Part shown: positions 30,421-39,313 of the stretch, piece after piece
Layout: each line of letters opens with the position of its first letter
Numbering within the stretch: position 1 is the first letter of the stretch
NCBI RefSeq assembly: GCF_003386535.1
Contig: NZ_QTTN01000009.1
Span: forward strand, 147,566-211,565
Direction: 5' to 3'
Length of the DNA stretch: 64,000 nucleotides
From: Paenibacillus taihuensis
GTDB taxonomy: Bacteria; Bacillota; Bacilli; Paenibacillales; Paenibacillaceae
Notes under the pieces: model-generated
The model's database searches: none
The model's input: only the letters and a program-made list of their open reading frames with translations
What the model was told of the DNA's origin: nothing
Position numbers and translations under genes: made by a program

Positions 30421-31596
30421 TTAGCGCAGCTCCGAGATCGAAACCCAGCGGCGTTCTTCAATCGACTTATCGACGGCTTCCAATACGGCTTGGCACTCCA
30501 CGCCGTCCACGAAGTTCGGCACCGGCTGGCGATCTTCTGCAATCGCAGTCATGAACTCATGAATCTCATGCGTAAACGTGTGCTCGTAGCCAATCGTATG
30601 ACCAGCTGGCCACCAAGCGTCGCTGTAAGCATGTGCAGCGTCTGTCGCGATAACGCGGCGGAAGCCTTGTACGTCATCCGCATCGTCCGTGAAGTACACT
30701 TCAAGCTCATTCACGCGCTCAAAATCAAACTTGATACTGCCCTTGCTGCCGTTAATCTCGAACGAGTTGGTGCAGCGGTGGCCTGGCGCGAAGCGAGTCG
30801 CTTCGATGCTGCCAAGCGCGCCATTAGCGAAACGAGCTAGGAACAGCGTTGCATCGTCAACGGTAACTTGGCCGCGCGGTGCGTCTATGTCGCCCTTCTT
30901 GCTAAGTCCAGTTGTAAGCTCGCTCGACGCAGCTTGCAGCGGACGCTCCTTGATGAACGTTTCGCTCATGCCGATAACCTCTTTGAAATCGCCAACGAGG
31001 AAACGAGCCATATCAATAACGTGTGCGCCGAGGTCGCCGTGCGCGCCGGAACCGGCAACTTCCTTCTGCAAACGCCATACGAGCGGGAACGAAGGATCGA
31101 CGATCCAGTCCTGCAGGAAGAATCCGCGGAAGTGATAGATCTCGCCAAGGCGGCCTTCAGTAACGAGCTTCTTCGCCAGCTGAACCGCAGGCGCGAAACG
31201 GTAGTTGAAGCCGACCATATGCTTCACGCCGCCTTTCTCGGCCGCATTCAGCATCTCGATCGAATCTGCGAGGTTCAGCGCAAGCGGCTTCTCGCAGAAG
31301 ATATGCTTGCCCGCTTCAGCGGCAGCAATGGCAATCTCTTTATGCGCGTCGCTTGGCGCGTTAATGTCAACCAAATCAATATCGTCACGGGAAACCAGCT
31401 TCCGCCAATCTGTCTCCGCTTCCTCCCAGCCGAACTGTGCGCGAGCCTGCTCAAGGCCGACTGCGTCACGTCCGCAAATAACCGCCATCTCCGGGCGAGT
31501 AACCTTCGGGAAGAACATCGGAAGAGCACGATAAGCGTTGCTGTGGGCTTTCCCCATAAATTTATAACCAATCATACCGACACGAATTTTGCTCAT
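30421..31596 (-). CDS. Gfo/Idh/MocA-family oxidoreductase (ThuB/inositol dehydrogenase-like)
   Basis: The 391-residue product starts at the ATG at 31594-31596, with GAGGTGG ten bases upstream; an upstream in-frame TTG is less likely. It has IRVGMIGYKFMGKAHSNAYR (nucleotide site with the usual Gly pattern slightly altered to GYKFMG), EKPLAL, and a GAHGDLGAHVIDMARFLVG segment with the conserved His/Asp catalytic region. It is longer than the other two paralogues here and not closely related to them. It probably oxidises a sugar or inositol derivative together with the ThuA-like protein. Confidence 0.9.
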   Translation of the reverse strand: MSKIRVGMIGYKFMGKAHSNAYRALPMFFPKVTRPEMAVICGRDAVGLEQARAQFGWEEAETDWRKLVSRDDIDLVDINAPSDAHKEIAIAAAEAGKHIFCEKPLALNLADSIEMLNAAEKGGVKHMVGFNYRFAPAVQLAKKLVTEGRLGEIYHFRGFFLQDWIVDPSFPLVWRLQKEVAGSGAHGDLGAHVIDMARFLVGDFKEVIGMSETFIKERPLQAASSELTTGLSKKGDIDAPRGQVTVDDATLFLARFANGALGSIEATRFAPGHRCTNSFEINGSKGSIKFDFERVNELEVYFTDDADDVQGFRRVIATDAAHAYSDAWWPAGHTIGYEHTFTHEIHEFMTAIAEDRQPVPNFVDGVECQAVLEAVDKSIEERRWVSISELR

Positions 31597-31653
31597 CTTC
31601 TCATTTCCACCTCTCAAGCGAATTTGTTTTACCTTGGACCATTAGTCAGAACA

Positions 31654-32691
31654 TTAGTCGCGAGTTGCCAGAGATACTTGGGATGAAGCACGTTCAATCA
31701 GTTTTACAGGCAGCTTGATTTCAAAAGGAGCAGGCGGTTCGTTCTCCGTCATTGCATCGAGCAGCCGTGAAGCCGCTTCGCAGCCGACCTCGTAGAACGG
31801 CACGCGGATCGAAGTCAGCGGCGGTTCTGTCATCCGCGACACATCGGAGTCGTCGCAGCCGACAAGCGCTAGATGCTCGCCAATCCGAATGCCAAGCTCC
31901 TTCAGGCCTTGCATGAGCCCAATGGCCATTCGATCATTCGCGGCAATAACCGCATCCACTTCGCCGCTCTCCACCAGCTTTGCAACCGCTTCCGCAAGTC
32001 CGTATCCGCTCTTCCGGCTATAGTTGCCGACGAGCACATGCTCCGGATTATACGGCAGCCCTGCTTCCTTCAGCGCCTGCTGATAGCCTTTCAGTCGATC
32101 TAAGCTGTTCGAATACTCCGCCGGACCGTTCAAGAAACCAATCCGCCGGTAGCCTTGTTTCACAAGATGTTTGCCTGCGTGATAGCTCCCCATTCGCTGA
32201 TCGGCGTCTACGGTGCAGAATGCTTCGCCTTCGAAACGCTGGTTGACCAGGCAGAACGGATACTCGCCGTCTCTTAATTCCTGCAGCGCCGCCCGTTCGG
32301 AAGGAATGTCCTGCGCACCTAAGATGATGCATCCGTCAATCTTCTGCGTTCGAAACAAGCTGGCGTAATCCCTCGGCTCATGGGGTTCGCGGAACAAGAG
32401 CAGCAGATCATAGCCCCGCTGTTTAGCCGTCATCCCAATGCCGCTTAACACTTCGGAGAAGTAGTACGTAGAGAAGAGATTCACTTTAGGCAGCATAGGC
32501 AGGATGACGCCAAGGTTGCCGCTCTTTCGCAGCGCGAACCGCTGTGCCAGCGCATTCGGAACATACCCCAGCTTGTTCGCCGCTTCGATCACTCGTCTTG
32601 CTGTTTCTTCCTTCACGTTATCGGCACCGCTTAATACACGCGATACCGTCGCTTCCGATACGCCCGCAAGCTCCGCAACTTTTCTACGAAT
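31654..32691 (-). CDS. LacI-family transcriptional repressor with apparent ATT start
   Basis: The coding frame clearly runs upstream of the first ATG, GTG or TTG (GTG at 32616): the preceding codons read IRRKVAELAGVSEATVSRVL, a textbook LacI helix-turn-helix. The frame is closed by a stop at 32713-32715, and between them no standard start exists. An ATT at 32689-32691, six or so bases after GAGGAAGG, fits best and gives 345 residues, the normal family length. The C-terminal periplasmic-binding-like domain covers about 60-340. It heads the operon of oxidoreductase and ThuA-like genes, and a palindrome at 32720-32739 is its likely operator. Confidence 0.85.
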   Translation of the reverse strand: MRRKVAELAGVSEATVSRVLSGADNVKEETARRVIEAANKLGYVPNALAQRFALRKSGNLGVILPMLPKVNLFSTYYFSEVLSGIGMTAKQRGYDLLLLFREPHEPRDYASLFRTQKIDGCIILGAQDIPSERAALQELRDGEYPFCLVNQRFEGEAFCTVDADQRMGSYHAGKHLVKQGYRRIGFLNGPAEYSNSLDRLKGYQQALKEAGLPYNPEHVLVGNYSRKSGYGLAEAVAKLVESGEVDAVIAANDRMAIGLMQGLKELGIRIGEHLALVGCDDSDVSRMTEPPLTSIRVPFYEVGCEAASRLLDAMTENEPPAPFEIKLPVKLIERASSQVSLATRD

Positions 32692-32719
32692 AAGCCCTTC
32701 CTCCCCTCCGTGTTACTGG

Positions 32720-32739
32720 AAATGTACACGCGTACATTT
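32720..32739. promoter_or_regulatory. LacI-type operator upstream of repressor operon
   Basis: AAATGTAC and GTACATTT arms of eight bases flank a central ACGC. Such even-centred palindromes with a central CG are typical of LacI-family operators. The site lies 29 bp ahead of the proposed start, so autoregulation is likely. Confidence 0.6.
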
Positions 32740-33030
32740 TCTCATGCACAAAAGCGCCTGTCAATATGCAACATTGCGACGTACAGGCTCGAGTTGGTGT
32801 GTTGTCTTCAGTGGATTTATCCATTACACGACGGCTAAATAAGCCGAAATCGCTCTCTATATTTGATATATCCACTCATTGTCGCTCGAAATTCCCCGTT
32901 ACTACCCTTCCAGCCGAAATGTATTGGAAAAATCCAACATAGCCTTGAAAAACCGCATGATTCGAGTAAAATAAGTGGATTTCTCCCACATAGCACTCGA
33001 TATGCCAGCCGCTGGTTTGAGCATAGAAAA

Positions 33031-33051
33031 ACGCGCCAGCTCATGGCGCGT
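33031..33051 (-). terminator. Rho-independent terminator of the small membrane-protein gene
   Basis: ACGCGCCA (33031-33038) pairs perfectly with TGGCGCGT (33044-33051) and is followed on the minus strand by TTTTTC. It lies 25 bp after the stop at 33076. Confidence 0.85.
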
Positions 33052-33075
33052 GGCGCGTCTCTATCTTTCTAGAAA

Positions 33076-33417
33076 TCAGAAACTGTTGGGATGCGGAGGG
33101 TGAGGCGGGCGAGGAGGCGGAGAGATTACGTCCCTGTCCTTCGCGGCGCTTACCATCAGCAGAATCGCCGTAATGATATGCATAATCATGCCGACAACAG
33201 GAATCCAGGCGACAACCGAAGTAATAATGCCGAGGATGCTGCCGTGCTTCGGTTTCTTCTCGATCGAGCAGAAGACAAGCGTGACGATATGGAGCACCAG
33301 CATAAAGAACAGCGGCGTCCATGCCATGGAAATAACGAATAGTCCTCCAATGATCGGGATGCCCAGAAAAACCTCAATCCCGCCAGAAACCCATTTTAGA
33401 ATGCGCGATACCGACAT
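33076..33417 (-). CDS. Small membrane protein with proline/histidine-rich tail
   Basis: The 113-residue product has three likely membrane helices (about 12-32, 33-52 and 62-90) and a C-terminal cytoplasmic or extracellular tail, SPPPRPPHPPHPNSF. I do not recognise the family. It is a single-gene unit with its own terminator. The Pro/His-rich tail could be a metal- or SH3-binding surface, but that is speculation. Confidence 0.7.
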   Translation of the reverse strand: MSVSRILKWVSGGIEVFLGIPIIGGLFVISMAWTPLFFMLVLHIVTLVFCSIEKKPKHGSILGIITSVVAWIPVVGMIMHIITAILLMVSAAKDRDVISPPPRPPHPPHPNSF

Positions 33418-33454
33418 CTGTAACGTTCTCCTCCGCTCTAATCAGTTCAAACAT

Positions 33455-33910
33455 TTATTTATGACCGAGTTGTTCCGCCAACCCGATCAGAAGTCCTTCG
33501 CCACCACGAATGTAGCAAAGCTTGTACGAGTCTTCATACCGAACCACTTCCCCAACGAGTTGGGCACCATGCTTCTTGGTCAGCCTGGTAACCAATTCGT
33601 CAATGTTCTCAACGGTGAACATGACGCGTAGATAACCGAGGGCATTCACAGGAGCCGTCCGGTGATCGGATATAACAGGCGGGTTGAGAAATCGCGAAAG
33701 TTCAAGCCGGCTGTGGCCATCCGGGGTAATCATCATCGCGATCTCTACACATTGTGAACCCAGCCCGGTTACGCGGCCAGCCCATTCGCCTTCGACCGTA
33801 GCTCGCCCTTCGAGCTTCAAGCCAATCTCCTCGAAGAATGCGATTGCGCTCTCAAGGGATTCTACAACGATGCCGATATTGTCCATTCTTAGTAATTTAT
33901 TGTTTTCCAT
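33455..33910 (-). CDS. VOC/glyoxalase-superfamily protein
   Basis: The 151-residue product starts at the ATG at 33908-33910, with GGGAGA seven bases upstream. Its two beta-alpha-beta-beta-beta halves (LRMDNIGIVVESLESAIAFFEEIGL, and GYLRVMFTVENIDELVTRL) mark a vicinal-oxygen-chelate fold. Candidate metal ligands include Glu in VEIAMM and Glu in the C-terminal half, but a first-strand His is replaced by Asn (DNIGI), so metal binding may be incomplete. Family members include glyoxalases, dioxygenases and antibiotic-resistance proteins; the substrate here cannot be told. It is a single-gene unit. Confidence 0.85.
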   Translation of the reverse strand: MENNKLLRMDNIGIVVESLESAIAFFEEIGLKLEGRATVEGEWAGRVTGLGSQCVEIAMMITPDGHSRLELSRFLNPPVISDHRTAPVNALGYLRVMFTVENIDELVTRLTKKHGAQLVGEVVRYEDSYKLCYIRGGEGLLIGLAEQLGHK

Positions 33911-33968
33911 CGTTATTCTCCCTGTATGTACAATTTGGGTTAACATGGCAACATGGCTATTTAAAAAA

Positions 33969-33998
33969 AGCCGGTCAAGGACGCATCCTTAACCGGCT
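33969..33998 (-). terminator. Rho-independent terminator of prfC
   Basis: AGCCGGT-N-AAGGA pairs with TCCTT-AACCGGCT around a CGCA loop, and the minus strand continues into TTTTTTTAA. It lies just after the prfC stop at 34031. Confidence 0.85.
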
Positions 33999-34030
33999 GT
34001 TTGTTCCGTTCATCCGCACAGCAGCGATAA

Positions 34031-35620
34031 TTAAGGTGCCATCTCCAAAAACTTGGAAGTAGGGTTCTTATCCATTGCCGTACGCATCGCGTATTCGTTC
34101 TCGAATAGCGCAACGTAATTATCTTTCTTATCCTTCACAAGCGTGGAGTTGATCCGGTACTTGGAAGGATCGATCTTGTCATCCACAATCCAGCGGGCGA
34201 ACTGGAACGTCATCCGGTGCAGCTGAATTTCTACGCCGTACTCGGCACGCATACGGTGCTCGAATACTTCGAATTGCAGCTGGCCGACAACGCCGAGAAT
34301 CGTCTCTTCGAAACCGCCTGTCGAGTGGAACACTTGGATCGTGCCTTCCTCGGTCAGCTGGTCGATGCCTTTCTGGTATTGCTTATGCTTCAAGGCGTTC
34401 TTCACCGTTACTTTGGCGAAGATCTCCGGCGAGAACGTCGGCAGCTCGTCGAACACGATTTCGCTGCCCTGCGACAACGAATCGCCGATCCGGAAGATGC
34501 CCGGATCGAACAAGCCGATAATATCGCCCGGATACGCATTCTCGACGATATCGCGATCCTGTGCGAGGAACTGCTGCGGCTGCGACAGCTTGATGTCTTT
34601 GCCGTTGCGCACGTGGCGTACGCTCATGCCGCGCTCGAAGCGTCCGGAGCAAATACGCAGGAATGCGATGCGGTCACGGTGCGCCGGGTTCATGTTCGCC
34701 TGAATCTTGAATACGTAGCCCGAGAACTTCTCGCTCATCGGATCGACTTCGCCGGACGTGCTCTGTCTTGGCGTTGGCGACGGTGCCAGCTGCAGGAAGT
34801 TCTCCAGGAACGTCTGTACGCCAAAGTTGTTCACCGCACTGCCGAAGAACAGCGGCGTAAGCTCGCCTGCGCGCACTTTATCGTAGTCGAACTGATCGCC
34901 CGCAACGTCAAGCAGCTCGAGATCTTGAATCAGCTGATCCGTCAGGTAGTCGCCCGCCATTTCGCGGATATGCGGATCGTTGTAGTCCGCTACCTTCTGT
35001 ACCTCAATCGTCGAGTGGTCGTTGCCTTGGAACAGCTCAACTTGATTCTTCATCCGGTCGTAAACGCCGCACAGCTCGCGGCCCATGCCGATCGGCCAGT
35101 TCATCGGAACGGCGCGAATGCCAAGCACGCGCTCCAGCTCTTCCATCAGCTCGAACGGGCTCTTCCCTTCGCGGTCGAGCTTATTGACGAACGTGAAGAT
35201 CGGAATGCCGCGCTTGCTGCACACCTGGAACAGCTTGATTGTCTGTGCCTCGACGCCTTTCGCGACGTCGATCAGCATCACCGCGCTGTCCGCTGCAGTG
35301 AGCGTACGGTACGTATCTTCGGAGAAGTCCTGGTGACCAGGGGTATCCAGAATGTTGACGCGGTGACCGCTGTAGTCGAACTGCATAACCGAGGACGTAA
35401 CGGAGATACCCCGCTGCTTCTCGATCTCCATCCAGTCCGATGTCGCGTGGCGGCTCGCCTTACGCGCCTTAACGGAACCCGCTTCGCGGATCGCGCCCCC
35501 GAACAGGAGCAGCTTCTCTGTCAATGTTGTTTTACCCGCATCCGGGTGAGAGATAATGGCGAACGTGCGCCGTCTCTCGACTTCTTGCTTTATTTCATCC
35601 GCTATCGTAAGTTTGCTCAT
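34031..35620 (-). CDS. prfC: Peptide chain release factor 3
   Basis: The 529-residue GTPase has the P-loop SHPDAGKTTLTEKLL, the switch II DTPGHQDFSEDTYRTL and the NKLD specificity motif, followed by EF-Tu-like beta-barrel domains and the RF3 C-terminal domain (VGQLQFEVFEHRMRAEYGVE). RF3 helps recycle RF1 and RF2 from the ribosome after termination and takes part in post-peptidyl-transfer quality control. Length and domain order are normal. It is followed by a terminator. A 479-residue open frame opposite it is only a shadow of its codon bias. Confidence 0.97.
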   Translation of the reverse strand: MSKLTIADEIKQEVERRRTFAIISHPDAGKTTLTEKLLLFGGAIREAGSVKARKASRHATSDWMEIEKQRGISVTSSVMQFDYSGHRVNILDTPGHQDFSEDTYRTLTAADSAVMLIDVAKGVEAQTIKLFQVCSKRGIPIFTFVNKLDREGKSPFELMEELERVLGIRAVPMNWPIGMGRELCGVYDRMKNQVELFQGNDHSTIEVQKVADYNDPHIREMAGDYLTDQLIQDLELLDVAGDQFDYDKVRAGELTPLFFGSAVNNFGVQTFLENFLQLAPSPTPRQSTSGEVDPMSEKFSGYVFKIQANMNPAHRDRIAFLRICSGRFERGMSVRHVRNGKDIKLSQPQQFLAQDRDIVENAYPGDIIGLFDPGIFRIGDSLSQGSEIVFDELPTFSPEIFAKVTVKNALKHKQYQKGIDQLTEEGTIQVFHSTGGFEETILGVVGQLQFEVFEHRMRAEYGVEIQLHRMTFQFARWIVDDKIDPSKYRINSTLVKDKKDNYVALFENEYAMRTAMDKNPTSKFLEMAP

Positions 35621-35638
35621 CGTTATTCCCTTCGTCCT

Positions 35639-36268
35639 TTACATGCCGCCAATTAAGAAAGCGCGGGCAGGTGCCGCATCAAGACCTTTCAATTTAAGCG
35701 GCGCGATCGCCATAAAATAAGTGCCGGCAGGTACTTCCTTCAGGCGCAGCCCTTCCACAATAATGACATTATTGCGCATCAGCGTGCGGTGTGTCGGAAA
35801 TTCCGGCTGCGCGCGCTCGATGCCGAGTGCATCCGTACCCAAACCTCGGATACCGTGCTCGACCAAGTAGCGTGCGCCGTCTTCCCGCAGGAAGACGAAA
35901 TCGAAATCAAATTGTTCGGTGAACGAGTTGCGTGTCTTGAACAGGACCCATTCATTCTTCTGAAGCGCCAGCGGCTCCAGGTCCGCACGCGTGATGAACT
36001 GTTCGCAGTGCGTCAAGTCAACAACGCGCGCATAGCCGACCAGCTGCTCGAGGCCAATCGTCTCGATCGTTTCGCCATCCTTCAGCATATGCAGCGGCGC
36101 ATCCACGTGCGTCCCGTTGTGCACATCCATATCGAGGCGCGATTCATACACCGCTTGGCCGTTGTCGTGATTGGAAACGTTCGTGATCTTCGGAACCTTC
36201 GATCCGGTGTTGTTAAACACTTGCATCGACGGCTCAATCGTCATCGAGATATCGTAAATTTTAAACAT
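35639..36268 (-). CDS. Cyclase/kynurenine formamidase-family metal hydrolase
   Basis: The 209-residue product carries the family signature HNGTHVDAPLH (HxGTHxDxPxH), which binds the catalytic metal, and begins KIYDISMTIEPSMQVF, as is typical for PF04199 cyclases. Known members hydrolyse N-formylkynurenine, isatin or other amides. The context (release factor, glucose-6-phosphate dehydrogenase) gives no substrate clue and no tryptophan-catabolism genes are near. It may be co-transcribed with zwf, 21 bp upstream. Confidence 0.88.
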   Translation of the reverse strand: MFKIYDISMTIEPSMQVFNNTGSKVPKITNVSNHDNGQAVYESRLDMDVHNGTHVDAPLHMLKDGETIETIGLEQLVGYARVVDLTHCEQFITRADLEPLALQKNEWVLFKTRNSFTEQFDFDFVFLREDGARYLVEHGIRGLGTDALGIERAQPEFPTHRTLMRNNVIIVEGLRLKEVPAGTYFMAIAPLKLKGLDAAPARAFLIGGM

Positions 36269-36289
36269 CGCATCTCCGCCTGTCTAAGG

Positions 36290-37855
36290 TCACTTCGGTC
36301 CGCCCGAAATCCAGATGACATTGTCTTCAGCCTGGCCGTTCACCGGCCACCAGTGGAAACCGTCTGCTGCGAGCAGCGCATCGACGCTTGCCGGACCCCA
36401 CGAGCCTGCAGGATAGAGTTGCAGCGTAGAGCTGTCTTCGCGCCATGCCGATGCGATGCGGTCAACGAACGACCACGCCTCCGCCACTTCGTCCCAACGG
36501 GTGAAGTACGTCGATTCGCCGCGAGCCGCGTCATAGATGAGGCGCTCGTAAGCTTCTGGCGTATTGATGCCGATCATGCAGCTTTGGCAGAATTCCATCG
36601 ATACCGGCTGAACGACGTTGTCGACGCCGGGCTTCTTCGCATTGATTTTGATATAGATGCCTTCCATCGGGTTCACTCGAATAACGAGCAGGTTCGGCGC
36701 CAGATCGTGACGCTGCGCGAACAGCATGTTGTCCGGCACGTTCTTGAACTCGATGACAACCTCGGTCGTCTTCACCGGCAGGCGTTTGCCTGTACGGATG
36801 TAGAACGGTACGCCCGCCCAGCGGAAGTTATCCAGGTACACGCGCGCGGCAAAATACGTCTCCGTCGTCGATTCCGGATTAACCGAATCCTCTTGACGGT
36901 AGCCGCTAAGCGGTTTGTCGTTGTTTGCGCCTTCGCTGTATTGACCGCGAATAACGTGCTGGTTCACCTCGGCAGCCGAATCGAAAGGACGAAGCGAACG
37001 AAGCGCTTTGACCTTCTCGTCGCGGAGATCTTCTGCATGAAGTCGGCTAGGCGGCTCCATCGCGATCATCGCCAGCATCTGCATCATATGGTTCTGCACC
37101 ATGTCGCGCAGAGCGCCCGACTTATCGTAATAGCCGCCGCGCTCTTCGACGCCGACCGTTTCCGACAGCGAGATCTGGACATTGGCAATATGTTTATTGT
37201 TCCACAGCGGTTCAAAAAATGCATTCGAGAACCGCAGCACTTGAATGTTCTGCACCATTTCCTTACCAAGGTAATGGTCAATCCGGTAAATTTCCGACTC
37301 CTCGAATACTTGGCTCAGCTGCTGATTCAGCTCGCGAGCGGATTCCAGATCGTAGCCGAACGGCTTCTCGATCACAAGGCGATTCCAGCCCGGCGACTCC
37401 AGAAGTCCCCCGTCGCGCAGGTTGAACGAGACAGGCCCGAACAGATTCGGCGCAAGCGCCAAGTAGAACAGACGGTTGCCCGGAATATTGAATTTCTCGT
37501 CAAGCCCTTTGCTAAGCGCAGCCAGCTCACGGAAGCCGTCGACATTGTTAATGTCGAGCGACATGTAGACAAAATGCTCCGCGAAACGTTCCCACAGCGC
37601 AGCGTCGTCAGCTTTGTAACGGCAAAACTCGCCGATCGATTCATGCACGTCAGCGCGGAATTGTTCATTCGTCCGCGGTCTGCGCGCAAGCCCGACGACA
37701 GCGAAATTTTCCGCCAGCTTGCCTTCCTTATATAAGCTGAAAAGCGCAGGAAACAGCTTCCTCCGCGCTAAGTCGCCTGTAGCTCCGAACAAATAATAAA
37801 CCGCACCCTCTGCGGCAATCGTGTCATGTTTGCTCACTTCGGTCTTTTCCCTCAT
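36290..37855 (-). CDS. zwf: Glucose-6-phosphate 1-dehydrogenase
   Basis: The 521-residue product has the NADP-binding YLFGATGDLARRKLFPAL and the active-site RIDHYLGKEMVQN with the catalytic His/Lys region. It catalyses the first step of the oxidative pentose phosphate pathway, giving NADPH and 6-phosphogluconolactone. Length is normal for the family. It is followed by the cyclase gene. No gnd or pgl gene is next to it. Confidence 0.97.
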   Translation of the reverse strand: MREKTEVSKHDTIAAEGAVYYLFGATGDLARRKLFPALFSLYKEGKLAENFAVVGLARRPRTNEQFRADVHESIGEFCRYKADDAALWERFAEHFVYMSLDINNVDGFRELAALSKGLDEKFNIPGNRLFYLALAPNLFGPVSFNLRDGGLLESPGWNRLVIEKPFGYDLESARELNQQLSQVFEESEIYRIDHYLGKEMVQNIQVLRFSNAFFEPLWNNKHIANVQISLSETVGVEERGGYYDKSGALRDMVQNHMMQMLAMIAMEPPSRLHAEDLRDEKVKALRSLRPFDSAAEVNQHVIRGQYSEGANNDKPLSGYRQEDSVNPESTTETYFAARVYLDNFRWAGVPFYIRTGKRLPVKTTEVVIEFKNVPDNMLFAQRHDLAPNLLVIRVNPMEGIYIKINAKKPGVDNVVQPVSMEFCQSCMIGINTPEAYERLIYDAARGESTYFTRWDEVAEAWSFVDRIASAWREDSSTLQLYPAGSWGPASVDALLAADGFHWWPVNGQAEDNVIWISGGPK

Positions 37856-37976
37856 TCTCTGTTATGTATTTTCATACAAGTACTGGTATTCTTCAATTTA
37901 TGTTAGTTTAGCATATTGAGCCAGTAGATGCTATTCATCCACCGATAAAAAATCGCCCCAACAAAGGCATTATTCC

Positions 37977-38759
37977 TTATTGTTGCTCCGTATAATCGCC
38001 CGTGATTAGTGGCACGCCAATGATGAGTTCCCGAGCCGTTGTGCCAGTCGTCAGCGCGTTCGCAATTTGCAAATTCACCTTCTCCGCTCCGCTCTGCACG
38101 CCGCTTTTAAGCGACTCGCTGTAATACGTCAAGCTGGACGTATGGCTGTCATCGTACGCTTCGATTTCCTTCGCTTTAGCTATCGCGGCAAGTCGATCAG
38201 GCGCATCTGCCTGCACCATCTCACCCCTTACTGTAAAGCCGCCCTGCACGAGCAAACCAGCATCAATCGCCGCGTGCTCTACCTTCTCAACCTCCTCTGA
38301 AATCTCCTTATTGCCTGTACCTCGCACCGTATCCAGCAGCAGCACAAGCTCGTATGGAGAATTAGAGGAATCGCCGTCCAGCTGGCCAGCCGGCTTCGAA
38401 CGGACCCATAGCTTCAGCCGATCCGCATCATTGGTCGCCGTAATATCAACAGGCGCGTCACCATCCAAGCTGGATGGCAGCGCGAATCCAAGTGAAGCGG
38501 CAAGCTGCTCGATCCCCTCCGCCTTTCCCCCGCCGTCCCATCGGAATGACCAGTGTGCCCCTTCCGCTCCGCCTGCATACGAATCACTGCTCCATTGCCA
38601 CACTTGTTCGAAATCATGCGAGAGCGCAAGGGTTGTACCGCTCGATGCCGGTATGTTTCGGTTATGCCATACGGTGAAGCCAACGAGGATCAGCAGGAAA
38701 ATGACGACGGCGAGCATGCCGCCTCGCGATTGACGGCGTCGATAAGATTGCATCTGCAA
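37977..38759 (-). CDS. YwmB-family (TATA-box-binding-like fold) membrane-anchored protein
   Basis: The product is about 260 residues with an N-terminal membrane helix (GGMLAVVIFLLILVGFTVW) and a soluble part whose end, EKVNLQIANALTTGTTAREL followed by IIGVPLITGDY, parallels the C-terminus of B. subtilis YwmB. A central IDAGLLVQGGFTVRGEMV segment fits the same fold. YwmB is of unknown function and usually lies near cell-envelope genes. The start is uncertain: a TTG at 38759 has GGAGGG seven bases upstream, whereas the first ATG at 38774 overlaps it. Confidence 0.65.
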   Translation of the reverse strand: MQMQSYRRRQSRGGMLAVVIFLLILVGFTVWHNRNIPASSGTTLALSHDFEQVWQWSSDSYAGGAEGAHWSFRWDGGGKAEGIEQLAASLGFALPSSLDGDAPVDITATNDADRLKLWVRSKPAGQLDGDSSNSPYELVLLLDTVRGTGNKEISEEVEKVEHAAIDAGLLVQGGFTVRGEMVQADAPDRLAAIAKAKEIEAYDDSHTSSLTYYSESLKSGVQSGAEKVNLQIANALTTGTTARELIIGVPLITGDYTEQQ

Positions 38760-38874
38760 ACCCGCTCCCTCCATAGAAACTTATATCCTTACGCGCTGTA
38801 GGTAAACATCCATACGCAGCTACCTGTAGGTGAATACACTGTCACAGGAACCCAAAGGGGAGGTGTCATCGAAG

Positions 38875-39303
38875 TTGCAACCTATATATCCACTTAATGA
38901 AGAGACGATTAAACAGTTCTGCGGTATGCCTGTCTGTGTCGTCACGAACGAAGGCACGCGCCATGTCGGTATTCTTAGCCGATGTCACGGCGGCCGCATC
39001 ATGCTTAATGAATCGGAAGCAGGCACGAAGCAGCAAACTGTGGGCCATACAACGGTAGGTCAGCTAGGCAAAGTAACGAACACGAAGGTGAAGAAGAAAA
39101 AAGGCGGCAAGCCGGGCAAAGCGGCGGTAGAGGGCAAGGCACATAAGTCTCAGTCCAAGGAAGCCGCGCAGACGCAAGCTTACTATCCTTACGATCCGTA
39201 CTACAATGGCGATCCTTACTATGGGGGCGGATTCAATCCATTCTTTGGCGATGCGATTGCGTTCGATCTGGCGTCCCTCGCATTTCTGTTCCTGCTCATA
39301 TAA
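38875..39303 (+). CDS. LSm-like N-terminus with Tyr/Pro/Gly-rich C-terminus; unknown function
   Basis: The start is a TTG at 38875 with AGGGGAGGTG ten bases upstream, giving 142 residues. The first 55 residues (IKQFCGMPVCVVTNEGTRHVG, ILSRCHGGRIMLNES) resemble the five-strand LSm/SH3-like fold seen in many small Firmicutes proteins. A lysine-rich linker (KKKKGGKPGK) and a YYPYDPYYNGDPYYGGGFNP segment follow, then a hydrophobic end, FDLASLAFLFLLI. The layout suggests a spore- or surface-associated structural protein, but I know no named family. Confidence 0.65.
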   Translation: MQPIYPLNEETIKQFCGMPVCVVTNEGTRHVGILSRCHGGRIMLNESEAGTKQQTVGHTTVGQLGKVTNTKVKKKKGGKPGKAAVEGKAHKSQSKEAAQTQAYYPYDPYYNGDPYYGGGFNPFFGDAIAFDLASLAFLFLLI

Positions 39304-39313
39304 TTCGGCATCC

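Larger units (their letters stand above)
32692..33075. other. Intergenic region upstream of the LacI-type gene
   Basis: The 384-bp gap contains the LacI-type operator (32720-32739), a small hairpin (CGGCT/AGCCG near 32831), and the terminator of the membrane-protein gene (33031-33051). No ORF with a credible start site was seen. Confidence 0.6.

Noticed and set aside
32616..32616. GTG at 32616 as start of the LacI-type gene
   Set aside because: It would remove the helix-turn-helix that is plainly encoded upstream in the same frame.
34217..35656. 479-residue open frame opposite prfC
   Set aside because: It covers prfC exactly on the other strand and has a composition typical of an antisense shadow.
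35789..37735. 648-residue open frame opposite the zwf and cyclase genes
   Set aside because: It mirrors the codon bias of two clearly identified minus-strand genes, and its Arg/His/Val-rich translation shows no domain.
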